Positions 52,449 through 62,495 are shown, counted from the stretch's first letter. The stretch is DNA of 64,000 nt from a bacterium (GCA_021790935.1 JAJYFL010000004.1:27142-91141); one strand, 5' to 3'. Made by a program: numbers and translations. Notes: generated from the letters alone by a model not told the origin.

Positions 52449-53230
52449 CAGCCTGCCGCTTCGCCGACGACGGCGTCGATCGCGTCATCGTTCAGAGGCG
52501 TGCCTTCACAGCGAAGCTGCACGAGGAACTCGCGGTTCCCAGCCGGACCACGGAGCGGAGAGGCGACCAGCGCCACGGCGGAGAGCCCTAAAGCCTTCAT
52601 AGCATCCCGGACTTCGCGCAAGACCGCACGGTGTACTTGCGGATCGCGCACCACGCCTCCACGGCCCAGGCGCTCCCGGCCCGCCTCGAACTGCGGCTTG
52701 ATAAGCGCCACGATCTCGCCGCCGGGGCGCAGGTAACCGAGCGCGCGCGCGACGATCGTGCGCACGGAGATGAACGACGCGTCGATGGCAACCACGTCGA
52801 AGCCCCCGGGGAACGCGCCGTCGGGAAGGTGGCGAAAATTCGTTCGCTCCATCACCACCACGCGCGGATCGTTGCGCAAGCGCCAGTCCAGCTGCCCGTA
52901 GCCGACGTCGACCGCGGTGACGCGCGCCGCGCCGCGCTGCAGGAGAGCGTCCGTGAAGCCGCCGGTCGAGGCGCCAACGTCGAGCGCGTCGCGCCCTCGC
53001 ACCTCTATCGCGAAGGCCTCCAGCGCGTAGTCGAGTTTCTCACCGCCGCGGCTGACGAACCGGCGCGGCCGCTCGATCTCGACCTTTGCGCCCGCGGGAA
53101 CGTGATGTCCCGGCTTTGTGGCCGGCTGGCCGGCGACGCGCACGCGGCCCTCCATGATGAGGCTGCGCGCCTGAGAGCGGGTGAGCCCCGACAGCGCCGC
53201 AACCACCCCGTCCAAACGCTCTGCCGCCAT
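52448..53230 (-). CDS. tlyA: TlyA-family rRNA 2'-O-methyltransferase
   Basis: A 260-residue protein. N-terminal S4 domain (LTRSQARSLIMEGRVRVAGQ) and an FtsJ-like methyltransferase (ALDVGASTGGFTDALLQRGA, VDVGYGQLDWRLRNDPRVVV, LIKPQFEAGR). TlyA proteins methylate 16S and/or 23S rRNA cytidines. ATG at 53230; a longer open frame upstream lacks homology. Confidence 0.92.
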   Translation of the reverse strand: MAAERLDGVVAALSGLTRSQARSLIMEGRVRVAGQPATKPGHHVPAGAKVEIERPRRFVSRGGEKLDYALEAFAIEVRGRDALDVGASTGGFTDALLQRGAARVTAVDVGYGQLDWRLRNDPRVVVMERTNFRHLPDGAFPGGFDVVAIDASFISVRTIVARALGYLRPGGEIVALIKPQFEAGRERLGRGGVVRDPQVHRAVLREVRDAMKALGLSAVALVASPLRGPAGNREFLVQLRCEGTPLNDDAIDAVVGEAAG

Positions 53231-53308
53231 GCCCAGCCGCTTCTCCGGGCACAGCGGGCTCACCCGGGCGCGAGAGGTTTCCGGTCGATCGGTATCGGAG
53301 CGACGCAG

Positions 53309-54919
53309 ATGCCGACGAGCGCCAGCACGCAGCCCCCCGGCGCGGTCAATCTGCGCCGCCTCGATCCCATCGACTTCCTCGAGCGCAGCGCCTACGTCTA
53401 TCGTGAGAAGGCGGCGGTGGTCGACGGGGACCTGCGACTCACCTATCCGCAGATGCTCGCGCGCGTCTACCGGTTCGCGCACATCCTGCGCGACGCCGGC
53501 GTGCGGCCCGGGGATCGCGTCGCCGTGCTGGCCCCGAACGTCCGCCAAGGCCTCGAGGCACACTTCGCAGTACCGCTGGCCGGCGGAGTGCTCTGCGCGC
53601 TCAATATTCGCCTTACGCCCGGCGAGATCGCCTATATCCTCGAACACTGCGGCGCGACGGTCGTCGTCTACGACGGCGAGCTCGAACGCCTGCTCTCCGA
53701 ACGGCGCACGAATCCGACGCTGCTGCGGATCGGCGACGGCACCGGCGATGGCGCGACCGACTTCGAAGCACTCATGGAACGTGCGTCCGACGAGCCTTTC
53801 CGGCATGCACCCATCGACGAAGATGCGACCATCTCCATCAACTACACGAGCGGCACGACCGGAACGCCTAAGGGCGTAATGTACACCTATCGCGGAGCAT
53901 ATATGTGCGCGCTCGCGGAGATATTCCACGCGAACTTGAGCCCCCAAAGCGTCTATCTGTGGACGCTGCCGATGTTCCACTGCAACGGCTGGACCTTTCC
54001 GTGGGCCGTCACCGCCGCCGGAGCGACGCACGTCTGCCTGCGAAAGGTCGAGCCTGCGAACGTCTTGGCCCTGATCGCGCGGGAAGGCGTCACGCATTTC
54101 TGCGCCGCACCGACCGTTCTCGTTGGTCTCGCCAACCATCCCGGCGCGCAGCCGTTCCAACGTCCGATTCACGTGACGACGGCGGGCGCGCCCCCTGCAC
54201 CCCGCACCATCTTACAGATGGAACGTCTCGGCGCGACCGTCACGCAAGTCTACGGTCTCACGGAAACCTACGGGCCGATCACGGTCTGCGCGTGGAAGAG
54301 CGAAGTATGGGACGACCTTACCCCCGAGGAGCGCGCCCAGCTCAAGGCCCGCCAAGGAGTCGCGATGATCGCCGAAGCGGCGCACGATATACGCGTCGTC
54401 GACGAAGCGATGAACGACGTGCCGCCTGACGGACAGACGCAAGGCGAGGTCGTGATGCGCGGCAACATGGTCATGAAGGGCTACTACAACGATGCCGAAG
54501 CGACGGCCAAAGCGTTCGCCGGGGGATATTTCCATAGCGGCGACATCGCGGTAATGCATCCCGACGGATACATCGAGATTCGCGACCGAGCCAAGGACAT
54601 TATCATCAGCGGCGGCGAGAACATCTCGACGGTTCAAGTTGAGAAAACAATTATGGAGCATCCAGCCGTGCTCGAATGCGCGGTGGTCGCCATACCGGAC
54701 GAGACGTGGGGTGAGGTCCCCAAAGCGTTCGTCACGCTCAAAGCCGGCATGCATCTCGACGCGGTAGAACTGGTTGCGTTCTGCCGCTCGAAACTGCCCG
54801 GGTTTAAGACGCCCAAAGCCGTCGAGTTCGGCGAACTCCCGAAGACCTCGACCGGGAAGATTCAGAAGTTTCTCTTGCGCGAACGGGAGTGGGCAGGCCG
54901 CGACAGACGTGTGAACTGA
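53309..54919 (+). CDS. AMP-dependent acyl-CoA synthetase (medium/long-chain type)
   Basis: A 536-residue ANL-superfamily enzyme. P-loop TSGTTGTPKGVMYTYRGAY, the VYGLTETYGPITVCAW motif, YFHSGDIAVMHPDGYIEIRD and RAKDIIISGGENISTVQVEK match fatty-acyl-CoA ligases of the AcsA/FadD3-like type (short WTFPWAV region suggests medium chain or related). The Lys of STGKIQKFLLRE is the catalytic lysine. Start ATG after GGAG with 8-base spacing. It is divergent from tlyA, with about 80 bases between. Confidence 0.85.
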   Translation: MPTSASTQPPGAVNLRRLDPIDFLERSAYVYREKAAVVDGDLRLTYPQMLARVYRFAHILRDAGVRPGDRVAVLAPNVRQGLEAHFAVPLAGGVLCALNIRLTPGEIAYILEHCGATVVVYDGELERLLSERRTNPTLLRIGDGTGDGATDFEALMERASDEPFRHAPIDEDATISINYTSGTTGTPKGVMYTYRGAYMCALAEIFHANLSPQSVYLWTLPMFHCNGWTFPWAVTAAGATHVCLRKVEPANVLALIAREGVTHFCAAPTVLVGLANHPGAQPFQRPIHVTTAGAPPAPRTILQMERLGATVTQVYGLTETYGPITVCAWKSEVWDDLTPEERAQLKARQGVAMIAEAAHDIRVVDEAMNDVPPDGQTQGEVVMRGNMVMKGYYNDAEATAKAFAGGYFHSGDIAVMHPDGYIEIRDRAKDIIISGGENISTVQVEKTIMEHPAVLECAVVAIPDETWGEVPKAFVTLKAGMHLDAVELVAFCRSKLPGFKTPKAVEFGELPKTSTGKIQKFLLREREWAGRDRRVN

Positions 54920-54940
54920 TCGCGACCCGCCCCTCTGCCC

Positions 54941-57298
54941 TCACGGCATCTTGTGCGTGACGCTCAAGAAGAACGACGGCGGGCCCAGCGGCATACCGAC
55001 CTGTACGGGAACCGTGTTGCCGTTGACGTCGGTAAACGCGCTGCTGATGTAACTGAACACCTCGCCTTGGTCGTTCAGCAGATTGGTTCCGCTGAGCTCC
55101 AACTGATAGGCTCCCGACGGATCCAGGTCCATCGAGAGATACCCGTCCATGACCGAATACGTCGGCAAAGCCACCGTCGACGGCGCACCGGTCGTGTTGT
55201 CGAAGATCTGCTGGGGCCCGACGATATGCACGCCGAGCCTTCCGCTCACGCGCGCGCCCCGATAGTACATTCCGAAGTTCCAGAGATGATTCGGCGTGTA
55301 CGGCACGAGCACGCCCGGCGCGATCGACGCGCCGGCTGCGGACGTGTACGGGGAGATGTAATCGGCCGTGTTCTGCGAGACGTTGAAGTAGCCGAAGAGA
55401 TTACGCGGTGCAGCGATCAGGGGAATGTGGCTCACCGAGAGCTCGTAGCCCTTGTAGCGGGCGTTTCCGGCGTTCGTCGTGAGGGAGATGGCGCCGCTAG
55501 CGGCGGATTGCTGCGCCTGCGCCGGCGTCTCTCCGAGCCCGATGTAATACGCGACCGAAGCGGGCGACGTCGAAAACGTGTTGTTGAAGCGATCGTTATA
55601 CGCATCCACGGTCCAATCCATGCCGTGCAGCTTCCCGCGCAGGCCGAAATCCATGTCGAGGGAGTACTCGGGCTGAACGACCAACGGCGCGACCCTCCCG
55701 GTATATTGGTCGAGTACGTCGTTGTAGTAGGCCGAGATCTCGGGTGGCTTAGCGCTCTGTCCGAAGCCCGCGTAGGCAACCAGGTTGTTGTTGAAAGCGT
55801 AGCGCGCGCCGACAGACGGTTCCGTGAAGTTGTAGGTGTTCCCGACGGCAAAGGGGGTGCTGTAGAAATATCCTACCGTGGGCGTGTAATCGACCGTCAC
55901 CACGTTGTCAAAACGGATGCCGGGGTTAAAGAGCAGCTTCCCGCTGTGGAACTTGTCTTCCACGTACTCGACCGTAGAGTTCCGGTCACCCGGCTGGTTC
56001 CACGCATCGTTGGTGCCGTTCAGCGGGGTGAAGTTGAGCGTCCCGCCCCAGTACTCCTGGCTGATCTCGTAGCCGTGCTCGTACTGCGACCCGAAGACGA
56101 TCGAGTTTTCCGACGACGTGTTGTACACCCCCCGGAAGACGTAGCCGTTGCGCTGGTCGCCGTTCCGGTACAAGTGGAACGCGAAGTCCGCCGGATTGCT
56201 CGAAATCGTGCCGTTCATGTACGGCTGCGCGAAGGTCGGTGCGAACGGGCTGTTCGGCAGGTAGAAGTCGTTGGCGTTCGTGTACGACATACGGTGGTAG
56301 CTCGTGTCGTATCTGAAAAACGTAAGGCGCGTGGTGAACCGCGGCGAAAATTCGTGTGCGAAGTCGACGATCGCCAGGCTCACGTTGGCGGTATTGAACG
56401 AATAGGTCTGCGATGCAGGCCATTGGAAACCGATGCCGCCGTTCTGAAGGGAGTAGGGAGGGTAACCGGCCGTCGGGATATTGTCGATCGGCACGTCGTG
56501 CGGAACGTATCCCACGTTCTGATCCCGGCTGTAGATCAGCCTTAGGAAGTTATGCCCCTTGAGCGGGACCACGCCATTGATATACACGTACCGGTTGGAA
56601 TCGGGAACATCGCTCTGGAAGCCCCGGTAATAATCGCTTCCAAGCCCGATAGCGAACTTGGTGCCGAAGAGCGCCGTCGGCCCGGTCTGGATGAATGCGT
56701 CTCCGCCGAGTCCAACGTTGTAGGTCAGCCTGGTCGAGGGCGTGTTGGTCGGGTCGATCAAATGATAGGCGACGCTGCCGCCCAGCGAGTCGATCGAGGT
56801 ATGCTGCGGATCGTTCACACCGCGGTAGATGTTGACGCTGTTCAGCAGGCTCGTGACGAACGGCGTGGCATTGCGCTGCGATGCCGAGTTGCTGACGCCT
56901 CCGTTGAAGAGGCCGTTCAGCGGAATGCCGTCCATCGTTTCGCCGAACTGCCCGCCCGTGAAACCACGGAACGAAAAGTGCGAGCGCACGTAGGGGCTCC
57001 CGCCGAAGCCGAAGACTTGCACGCTGGGCTTGCTAGAGAGAATGCTCTGCATGCTCTCCTGCGGCCCGAGCTCGCGGATGTCTGCGCGGTCGAGTACCGA
57101 TCCGCTGTACGACGACTTGAACTGTTCTTGGCGCGAGGCCGAGGCGCCGGTCACCTTGACGGACTCGATGACCCGTAACGGTGCGGGGCTCGGCGACGGA
57201 CTCGGTGTTGCGCCGGGCGATTGGGCCGCCATCGCGGGTGCGACGGCGGCGAAGAGTGCGACGACGGAAAGCGCTGCACCGCGTGCGAATCTTCGCAT
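54941..57298 (-). CDS. TonB-dependent outer-membrane receptor
   Basis: A 785-residue receptor. Signal peptide ends PAMAAQS. A Pro-rich linker follows, then a plug domain (SVLDRADIRELGPQESMQSI, VRSHFSFRGFTGGQFGETMD, GIPLNGL), and a 22-strand-type barrel up to the terminal FFLSVTHKMP. It transports an unidentified ligand, likely a siderophore or a vitamin. Neighbour at 57410-58315 is a beta-propeller protein, a frequent companion of such receptors. The ATG at 57298 has GAGGGGG five bases upstream. Confidence 0.9.
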   Translation of the reverse strand: MRRFARGAALSVVALFAAVAPAMAAQSPGATPSPSPSPAPLRVIESVKVTGASASRQEQFKSSYSGSVLDRADIRELGPQESMQSILSSKPSVQVFGFGGSPYVRSHFSFRGFTGGQFGETMDGIPLNGLFNGGVSNSASQRNATPFVTSLLNSVNIYRGVNDPQHTSIDSLGGSVAYHLIDPTNTPSTRLTYNVGLGGDAFIQTGPTALFGTKFAIGLGSDYYRGFQSDVPDSNRYVYINGVVPLKGHNFLRLIYSRDQNVGYVPHDVPIDNIPTAGYPPYSLQNGGIGFQWPASQTYSFNTANVSLAIVDFAHEFSPRFTTRLTFFRYDTSYHRMSYTNANDFYLPNSPFAPTFAQPYMNGTISSNPADFAFHLYRNGDQRNGYVFRGVYNTSSENSIVFGSQYEHGYEISQEYWGGTLNFTPLNGTNDAWNQPGDRNSTVEYVEDKFHSGKLLFNPGIRFDNVVTVDYTPTVGYFYSTPFAVGNTYNFTEPSVGARYAFNNNLVAYAGFGQSAKPPEISAYYNDVLDQYTGRVAPLVVQPEYSLDMDFGLRGKLHGMDWTVDAYNDRFNNTFSTSPASVAYYIGLGETPAQAQQSAASGAISLTTNAGNARYKGYELSVSHIPLIAAPRNLFGYFNVSQNTADYISPYTSAAGASIAPGVLVPYTPNHLWNFGMYYRGARVSGRLGVHIVGPQQIFDNTTGAPSTVALPTYSVMDGYLSMDLDPSGAYQLELSGTNLLNDQGEVFSYISSAFTDVNGNTVPVQVGMPLGPPSFFLSVTHKMP

Positions 57299-57409
57299 AG
57301 TATCCCCCTCAAAGAGCTGCGGTATCTTCAGTTGCGACCTGTGCCTCGTAGATTTCCCCGGCGAAACAAAACCTTCCTAGGCTAAACAGCTCAAAATGCC
57401 AAGACGCCG

Positions 57410-58315
57410 TCACTTAGCGCGATAGGCGAAGTGCTGAATGAACGAACCGTTCGGTGCGCTCCAGACCCCCCAGATGTCGCCCGTCTTCGGATCGATGGCC
57501 AGCGAGTGGAATCCCGGTGAGACGTAGCGCTGCGCGAGCACGACGGGTGCCGAGCGCGCCGCGAGCTTGACTAAAGTTATGTTCTTCCCGGCGCATGCGA
57601 GCATGTGATCGCGCGGGTCGAGGTTGCACTGGTCCACCCAGCCCGCGAGGCCGATCGTCCAGCGGTGCCGGCCGGCCGAATCGTAGACCGAGAGTCTTCG
57701 GTTCTCGCCGGCCACCACGAGCTCGTCGAATGCCGGATCGTACTGCAGCGGATGGTCGTTCCGCAGCTCGGGCGTTCTGATCGTACGCACGATCTTGAGA
57801 CTGTGAGGATCGATGACGACGATCTCGCTGAGGTTCGCGATATTTTGGTAGACGTCGTGCGTCTTGGGGTCGACCGCCAGATATTCGGGTTTGTGCCCCG
57901 GCAACTGCACCGTAGCAACGACTTTGAAGGTTCGCGAATCGACGACGAAGAGGCGGTTGCCGTCGTCTTCGTCCGCATAGATGCGATGCATCCCGGAATC
58001 GTAGGCGATCGCGTCGACCGGGCCACCCACCTTGACGCGCCGGATCTCTTTCATCGTCGTGGGATCGACCTCCGAGATCGCATCGGCGTGATCCCCGGTA
58101 TAGACGTTCCCGTTCGCCTCGTTCACGGCAAGGCCGTGCATACGCCCGACGCGCACCGTACCGACAACCTTCCCGGTCTCGGCATTCACGACGAGCAGTC
58201 CGTGGGTCCCGGCGTCGGCGGCGTAGACGCGCCCTCGGCGTGCGTCTACGGCGACGTAATCGAAGCCGCCCGGAGCGGATACGCGAACGGGCGGCGCGGC
58301 GGCAAAGATCGGCAT
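57410..58315 (-). CDS. YncE/YVTN-type beta-propeller protein
   Basis: A 301-residue protein from ATG at 58315, with several YVTN-like blades: YVAVDARRGRVYAADAGTHG, GLAVNEANGNVYTGDHADAI, KPEYLAVDPKTHDVYQNI. Such proteins are usually exported. The frame continues upstream to the xseB stop without an ATG/GTG/TTG, and reads LLAAVFAFGGIPMPIFAAAP, a convincing signal peptide, so a CTG start at 58351-58349 directly after the xseB TAG is possible. Function may involve metal or ligand handling with the neighbouring TonB-dependent receptor. Confidence 0.7.
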   Translation of the reverse strand: MPIFAAAPPVRVSAPGGFDYVAVDARRGRVYAADAGTHGLLVVNAETGKVVGTVRVGRMHGLAVNEANGNVYTGDHADAISEVDPTTMKEIRRVKVGGPVDAIAYDSGMHRIYADEDDGNRLFVVDSRTFKVVATVQLPGHKPEYLAVDPKTHDVYQNIANLSEIVVIDPHSLKIVRTIRTPELRNDHPLQYDPAFDELVVAGENRRLSVYDSAGRHRWTIGLAGWVDQCNLDPRDHMLACAGKNITLVKLAARSAPVVLAQRYVSPGFHSLAIDPKTGDIWGVWSAPNGSFIQHFAYRAK

Positions 58316-58351
58316 GGGTATTCCTCCGAACGCAAAAACGGCAGCTAGCAG

Positions 58352-58594
58352 CTAAAAGGGGATCTCTTCTCCGGCGGCCGGATCGGCGCTCTGCGCGGCG
58401 CCGGACTCCATCGCCCGATCGATCTGTTCCTGGGCGACCTTCAACAGCGACTCGCATTCGCGCGCCAGCGCCTTGCCCTCTTTGAAGAGAGCGACGGCGC
58501 GGTCGAGCTCGACGCTCCCGCCCTCGAGCTCTTTGACGATCGATTCGAGGCGCTGCACTCTCTGCTCGAAGGCGCCTCCGGCCGGTTCAGTCAT
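58352..58594 (-). CDS. xseB: Exodeoxyribonuclease VII small subunit
   Basis: An 80-residue protein: FEQRVQRLESIVKELEGGSV and ALFKEGKALARECESLLKVA are the two-helix XseB pattern. It forms the multimeric part of exonuclease VII with XseA. It overlaps the xseA stop by 8 bases and its own stop abuts the possible CTG start of the propeller gene. Confidence 0.92.
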   Translation of the reverse strand: MTEPAGGAFEQRVQRLESIVKELEGGSVELDRAVALFKEGKALARECESLLKVAQEQIDRAMESGAAQSADPAAGEEIPF

Positions 58595-59927
58595 CGAGGG
58601 TGACCCGTTCGACGCGCGCGGCGAGCGTCCCGCGCCTCAGCCTAGCCTCGATCGTTTCGCCGGGAACGACGCCGGCCGCGCTGCGCAAAGCGCGCCCGGC
58701 AACCACAACGATCGCGTAGCCGCGTTCCAGCGGAGCGCTGGGATCGCTGCCCGTCAACCGGGCAGCGGCAAGCTCGAACCGTTGCCGCGCATCCGCGAGC
58801 GCGCGTCCGCGCGCCTGCTCGAGGTCTCGCCGCGCCGTTGCGAAGCGCCGCGCCGCAGGAGCGAGCGCGTATTGGGCGGCGGCCTGCAGCCGCGATGCGG
58901 CGCGGTTCAAGCGCTCTGCACGCCGCGCGACGCGCAGCAGCGGCGTCTGCGCGTCGAGGCGGCGTTCCAGGAGCAGCACTCGCTGCCGGCGCCCATCGGC
59001 GTACCGCTGCGCGACGTGCCGCAGCGATTCAGCGGCGGCGTCGTATCTCTGCGCGCGCCCGGTCGCGAGCGTTCGCACGGCTCGCTCCAAGCGCGCGGCG
59101 AGGCTAGCGAGCAGTTGCACGAACGAGTCGCGAATCGCGCCGAAGTAGTGCGCTGCATTCGAAGGCGTCTCGCACGCGCGGTCCGCGACCAGGTCGCAGA
59201 GATGAACGTCGCCGGTGTGCCCGATCGCCGAGAGCACGGGGCGCGCAGACTCCACGATCGCGCGCACGACCGGCTCGAGATTGAACGGAAACAGGTCTTC
59301 ATAGGAGCCGCCTCCGCGCGCGACGACGATCGCGTCGACGTCCATCCGCGACGCCGCGCCGATCGCCGCAGCGATCTCGTACTCCGCACCCTCACCTTGC
59401 ATGCGGGTCTCGACGAACTCGACGACGATCTGCGGCGCGCGGCGCGCCAGCGTTGTCAGAAAATCCTCCGCCCCCTTGGCGCGCGCGGAGACCAGCGCCA
59501 CCCGCAGAGGGAATGCGGGCATCGGCCGCTTGCGTTCGGCGGCGAACAAACCTTCCTTGCGAAAGCGCTCTTTGAGCGCCTCGAACTGAACGTACAGCTT
59601 GCCGAGGCCCGTGTGCTCGAGCGACGTGACGTACAGCTGGTACGTGCTGCGTTGCGCGTAGGTGCCAAAATCGCCGCCGGCAATCACCTCGTCGCCGTCT
59701 TTGAACGGCGGCAGCGCGTCCGCGTTGCTCGACCACACCACGCACTTAAGGATGTCCGTATCTTCCTTGAGATCGAAGTAGACGTGTCCTGCGGCCGAGC
59801 GCGCCCAGCCCGAAACTTCGCCGCGTACGAGCAGGCCGGCCAGCGTCTTGTTCTGCGCGACGAGCCGTCCGATGTAGGCTACCACGCGGCTGACGGACTC
59901 GACTCTCCCGGCGGGTGCGCCGCTCAT
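58587..59927 (-). CDS. xseA: Exodeoxyribonuclease VII large subunit
   Basis: A 446-residue protein. N-terminal OB-fold (VRGEVSGWARSAAGHVYFDL, LKCVVWSSNADALPPFKDGD), catalytic core (VARGGGSYEDLFPFNLEPVV, SAIGHTGDVHLCDLVADRAC) and a long C-terminal coiled coil. The ATG at 59927 overlaps the PBP1A stop (ATGA). It cleaves single-stranded DNA as the XseAB complex. Confidence 0.95.
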   Translation of the reverse strand: MSGAPAGRVESVSRVVAYIGRLVAQNKTLAGLLVRGEVSGWARSAAGHVYFDLKEDTDILKCVVWSSNADALPPFKDGDEVIAGGDFGTYAQRSTYQLYVTSLEHTGLGKLYVQFEALKERFRKEGLFAAERKRPMPAFPLRVALVSARAKGAEDFLTTLARRAPQIVVEFVETRMQGEGAEYEIAAAIGAASRMDVDAIVVARGGGSYEDLFPFNLEPVVRAIVESARPVLSAIGHTGDVHLCDLVADRACETPSNAAHYFGAIRDSFVQLLASLAARLERAVRTLATGRAQRYDAAAESLRHVAQRYADGRRQRVLLLERRLDAQTPLLRVARRAERLNRAASRLQAAAQYALAPAARRFATARRDLEQARGRALADARQRFELAAARLTGSDPSAPLERGYAIVVVAGRALRSAAGVVPGETIEARLRRGTLAARVERVTLDD

Positions 59928-62086
59928 GGCTGCGGCGACGCCTTCGGGGGCGGGGAGCCGAGCAAGATGTAATGCGTGCCGTCCCCGACGCTGTTGGGCG
60001 GCTGCGTAGCCGAAGGTGGCTGCGTGACCGAAGGCGGCGTCGGTGCCGAGCTCGCGGTTGCGTATGGATCTGCCTCGATCGGTACGCCGATACCCTTTGC
60101 GCTGGAAGCCGTCGGCTTTCCGGTGGGCACCGGAGCGGCGCCTCGTCCACACGCCGTCTCCGGCTGCGTGCCGTCGAGATAGTATTCGTAGCCGCCGCGG
60201 CACGATGGAGCCTTTACGACCTCGCCCGTGGGGAACGGGAAACGGTGTTTGGGCACCTTGGCGAGGGCCGCTTTCATGAAACGTGCCCAGATGCGCGCCG
60301 GGATGTCGCCGCCGTAGGACTCGTTCATCGGCGAATAGTCGTCGTTGCCGATCCAGACCGCCGTCACCAAATCGGGCGTGTACCCTACGAACCATGCGTC
60401 GCGAAAATCCGACGTGGTGCCGGTCTTGCCGGCAGCGGGGCGGCCGATGATCGCGTTCGGGTAGCCGGTCCCGTGCTCGATGACGTCTTCTAGCATCGTA
60501 TCCATGATATACGCGGTACCGGCGCTCACGACTTCGGTCTGCTGCGGATAGCGATCGTCGAGAACGACGTTGCCGAGCGAGTCGCGCACGACCGTCAGCG
60601 CCGTCGGATCGATATGCACGCCTTCGTCGGCAAGCGTTTGATAGCCGCTGGCCTGGTCGAGCGGCGTAACCACGGACGTCCCCAGAACCAGCGATAGATC
60701 GGCGTCGAGCGGGGACTTGACGCCCATTCGGTGCGCGTACTCGATTGCCCGGCCGATCCCTACCCGCTGTAGCAATTTGACGGCGACGACGTTACGGCTC
60801 AGGGCCAGCGCCGTGCGCAGCGTGATCGGCCCCATGAACCGGTCGTCGTCGTCGTGAGGCGACCAGGTCTGCCCGTTACCCGCCGGGTAGCTCACCGGCG
60901 AATCGTCGATGATCGTCGACGCCGGCATGCCGCCGTCGATCGCCGCGGTATACACGTAGACTTTGAAAGACGAACCTGGCTGCCGCCGCGCTTGCCAGGC
61001 ACGGTTGAATTGGTTGTCGATCGAGAAATTCGTGCCGCCTACCATCGCCAGAATCTGACCGGTCGCCGGCGCGATGGCGACCAACGCGCCCTGATGGGCA
61101 TCGATCCCCTCGGCTTTCGCGGCAGCGATCCCCCAATCGATCTGACGCTGCGCGATCCGCTCCAGATGCGGGTCGACGGTCGTATAGACTTGCAGACCGC
61201 CTTCGTAGAGCTCGCGCGTACCAAACGCCTTCTCGATCTTCGCTATGACGTACGTTGTGAACCACGGATCGCGATAGCTCGCGAGCCCCTGCGGCCGCGC
61301 GCCGATCAAACCGAGCGGAGCAGCGAAGGCCGCGGCAGCCTGACCGCGCGTGATGTATCCGCTCGCAACCATGCGGCCGAGAACGTGTCGCTCGCGTTCG
61401 CGAGCGAGTTTCAAATTGACGTACGGAGAGTAATCCGACGGCGCAGCCACCAAGCCGGCCAGCAGCGCGCCCTGCCCAAGGGTCAACTTCGAGACGCTCT
61501 TGCCGAAGTACGTGTGCGAGGCCGCGTCGACGCCGTAGGCTCCCGCGCCCAGATAGATCAAGTTGAGATAACGATCGAGGATCTCGTCCTTGGTGTAGTA
61601 GCGTTCGATCTCCATCGCCAGCAGCGCTTCTTCGATCTTGCGCGATATCGAAATCTCGTCATTGAGGAACAGCCCGCGTGCCAATTGCTGCGTGATGGTC
61701 GAGGCGCCCTGGAACTGCCGGTGCGTGAGATCCGCAATCGCCGCGCGCGCGATGCCCTCGAAGTCTACGCCGTCGTTATAGTAAAAACTGTGGTCCTCGT
61801 TCGCAACGAAGGCTTCGCGGACGAGATTCGGGATGCGCCCGATCGGCACCACGATGCGGTTTTGCGTGTAGAGCGTCGCGAGCAGCTGCCCGTTGCGGGC
61901 GTAGATGCGCGTCGACCGCGCCGGCTGGAAATCCGCCATGCGGTTGATGTTTGGAAGATTGCGCGAGTAGGCCACCACGATGCCGGCGACCGTTCCGGCG
62001 GCAAAGAGCGCCAGCAGCAGCGCCCCGACGAGCGCGAAACGCACCGCGCGTCTCCAGCGCTCCCGCTTCGGCCTACGCTTGGGCAT
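59924..62086 (-). CDS. Class A penicillin-binding protein (PBP1A type)
   Basis: A ~720-residue bifunctional peptidoglycan synthase. A short cytoplasmic basic tail and one TM helix (FALVGALLLALFAAGTVAGI) precede the glycosyltransferase (FVANEDHSFYYNDGVDFEGI, GASTITQQLARGLFLNDEIS, LIYLGAGAYGVDAASHTYFG) and the transpeptidase (Ser in RQPGSSFKVYVYTAA; SRN: LALSRNVVAVKL; KTG: AAGKTGTTSDFRDAWFVG). C-terminal Pro/Ser-rich tail. Start taken as ATG at 62086; a GTG two codons upstream is possible. It overlaps nusB by 14 bases. Confidence 0.93.
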   Translation of the reverse strand: MPKRRPKRERWRRAVRFALVGALLLALFAAGTVAGIVVAYSRNLPNINRMADFQPARSTRIYARNGQLLATLYTQNRIVVPIGRIPNLVREAFVANEDHSFYYNDGVDFEGIARAAIADLTHRQFQGASTITQQLARGLFLNDEISISRKIEEALLAMEIERYYTKDEILDRYLNLIYLGAGAYGVDAASHTYFGKSVSKLTLGQGALLAGLVAAPSDYSPYVNLKLARERERHVLGRMVASGYITRGQAAAAFAAPLGLIGARPQGLASYRDPWFTTYVIAKIEKAFGTRELYEGGLQVYTTVDPHLERIAQRQIDWGIAAAKAEGIDAHQGALVAIAPATGQILAMVGGTNFSIDNQFNRAWQARRQPGSSFKVYVYTAAIDGGMPASTIIDDSPVSYPAGNGQTWSPHDDDDRFMGPITLRTALALSRNVVAVKLLQRVGIGRAIEYAHRMGVKSPLDADLSLVLGTSVVTPLDQASGYQTLADEGVHIDPTALTVVRDSLGNVVLDDRYPQQTEVVSAGTAYIMDTMLEDVIEHGTGYPNAIIGRPAAGKTGTTSDFRDAWFVGYTPDLVTAVWIGNDDYSPMNESYGGDIPARIWARFMKAALAKVPKHRFPFPTGEVVKAPSCRGGYEYYLDGTQPETACGRGAAPVPTGKPTASSAKGIGVPIEADPYATASSAPTPPSVTQPPSATQPPNSVGDGTHYILLGSPPPKASPQP

Positions 62087-62495
62087 CGTCACCTTGCAGT
62101 GCGACCGCGACGACCGCAGCGAGTACGCCGTTCACGAACCGCCCGGAATCTTCCGTCGAGTACTTCTTCGCGAGTTCGACCGCTTCGTTAATGACGACCG
62201 GTCGCGGCATCGCGGGGCGGTGATGCAACTCGAACGTCCCCATGCGTAACAGAAGCCGATCGATCGTGGGCAGCCGGTCCACGCTCCAGCCTTCGAGCAG
62301 CGGGCCTACGGTGAGATCGCTCTCGCGGGCGTACTCCATCGTACCCAGCACCAGATCTTTCACGAAACGGCGCTGCTCGCTCTCGCCGTAGGAGGCCAAG
62401 TATTCGTCGAGTACTTCGACGACGTCGCGGTGACCGATTTCGATGCTGAACAGCGCCTGCAGCGCGAGTTCGCGAGCCATACGACGCGACGGCAT
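62073..62495 (-). CDS. nusB: Transcription antitermination factor NusB
   Basis: A 140-residue NusB. MARELALQALFSIEIGHRDV, VKDLVLGTMEYARESDLTVG, WSVDRLPTIDRLLLRMGTFE and PVVINEAVELAKKYSTEDSG with RFVNGVL are diagnostic. NusB-NusE bind boxA RNA. Start ATG 62495, 14 bases after the accC stop. Confidence 0.95.
   Translation of the reverse strand: MPSRRMARELALQALFSIEIGHRDVVEVLDEYLASYGESEQRRFVKDLVLGTMEYARESDLTVGPLLEGWSVDRLPTIDRLLLRMGTFELHHRPAMPRPVVINEAVELAKKYSTEDSGRFVNGVLAAVVAVALQGDDAQA

Noticed and set aside
54953..56545. 530-codon open frame on the plus strand
   Set aside because: Antisense to the TonB-dependent receptor.
58473..59972. 499-codon open frame on the plus strand
   Set aside because: Antisense to xseA and xseB, whose motifs are clear.
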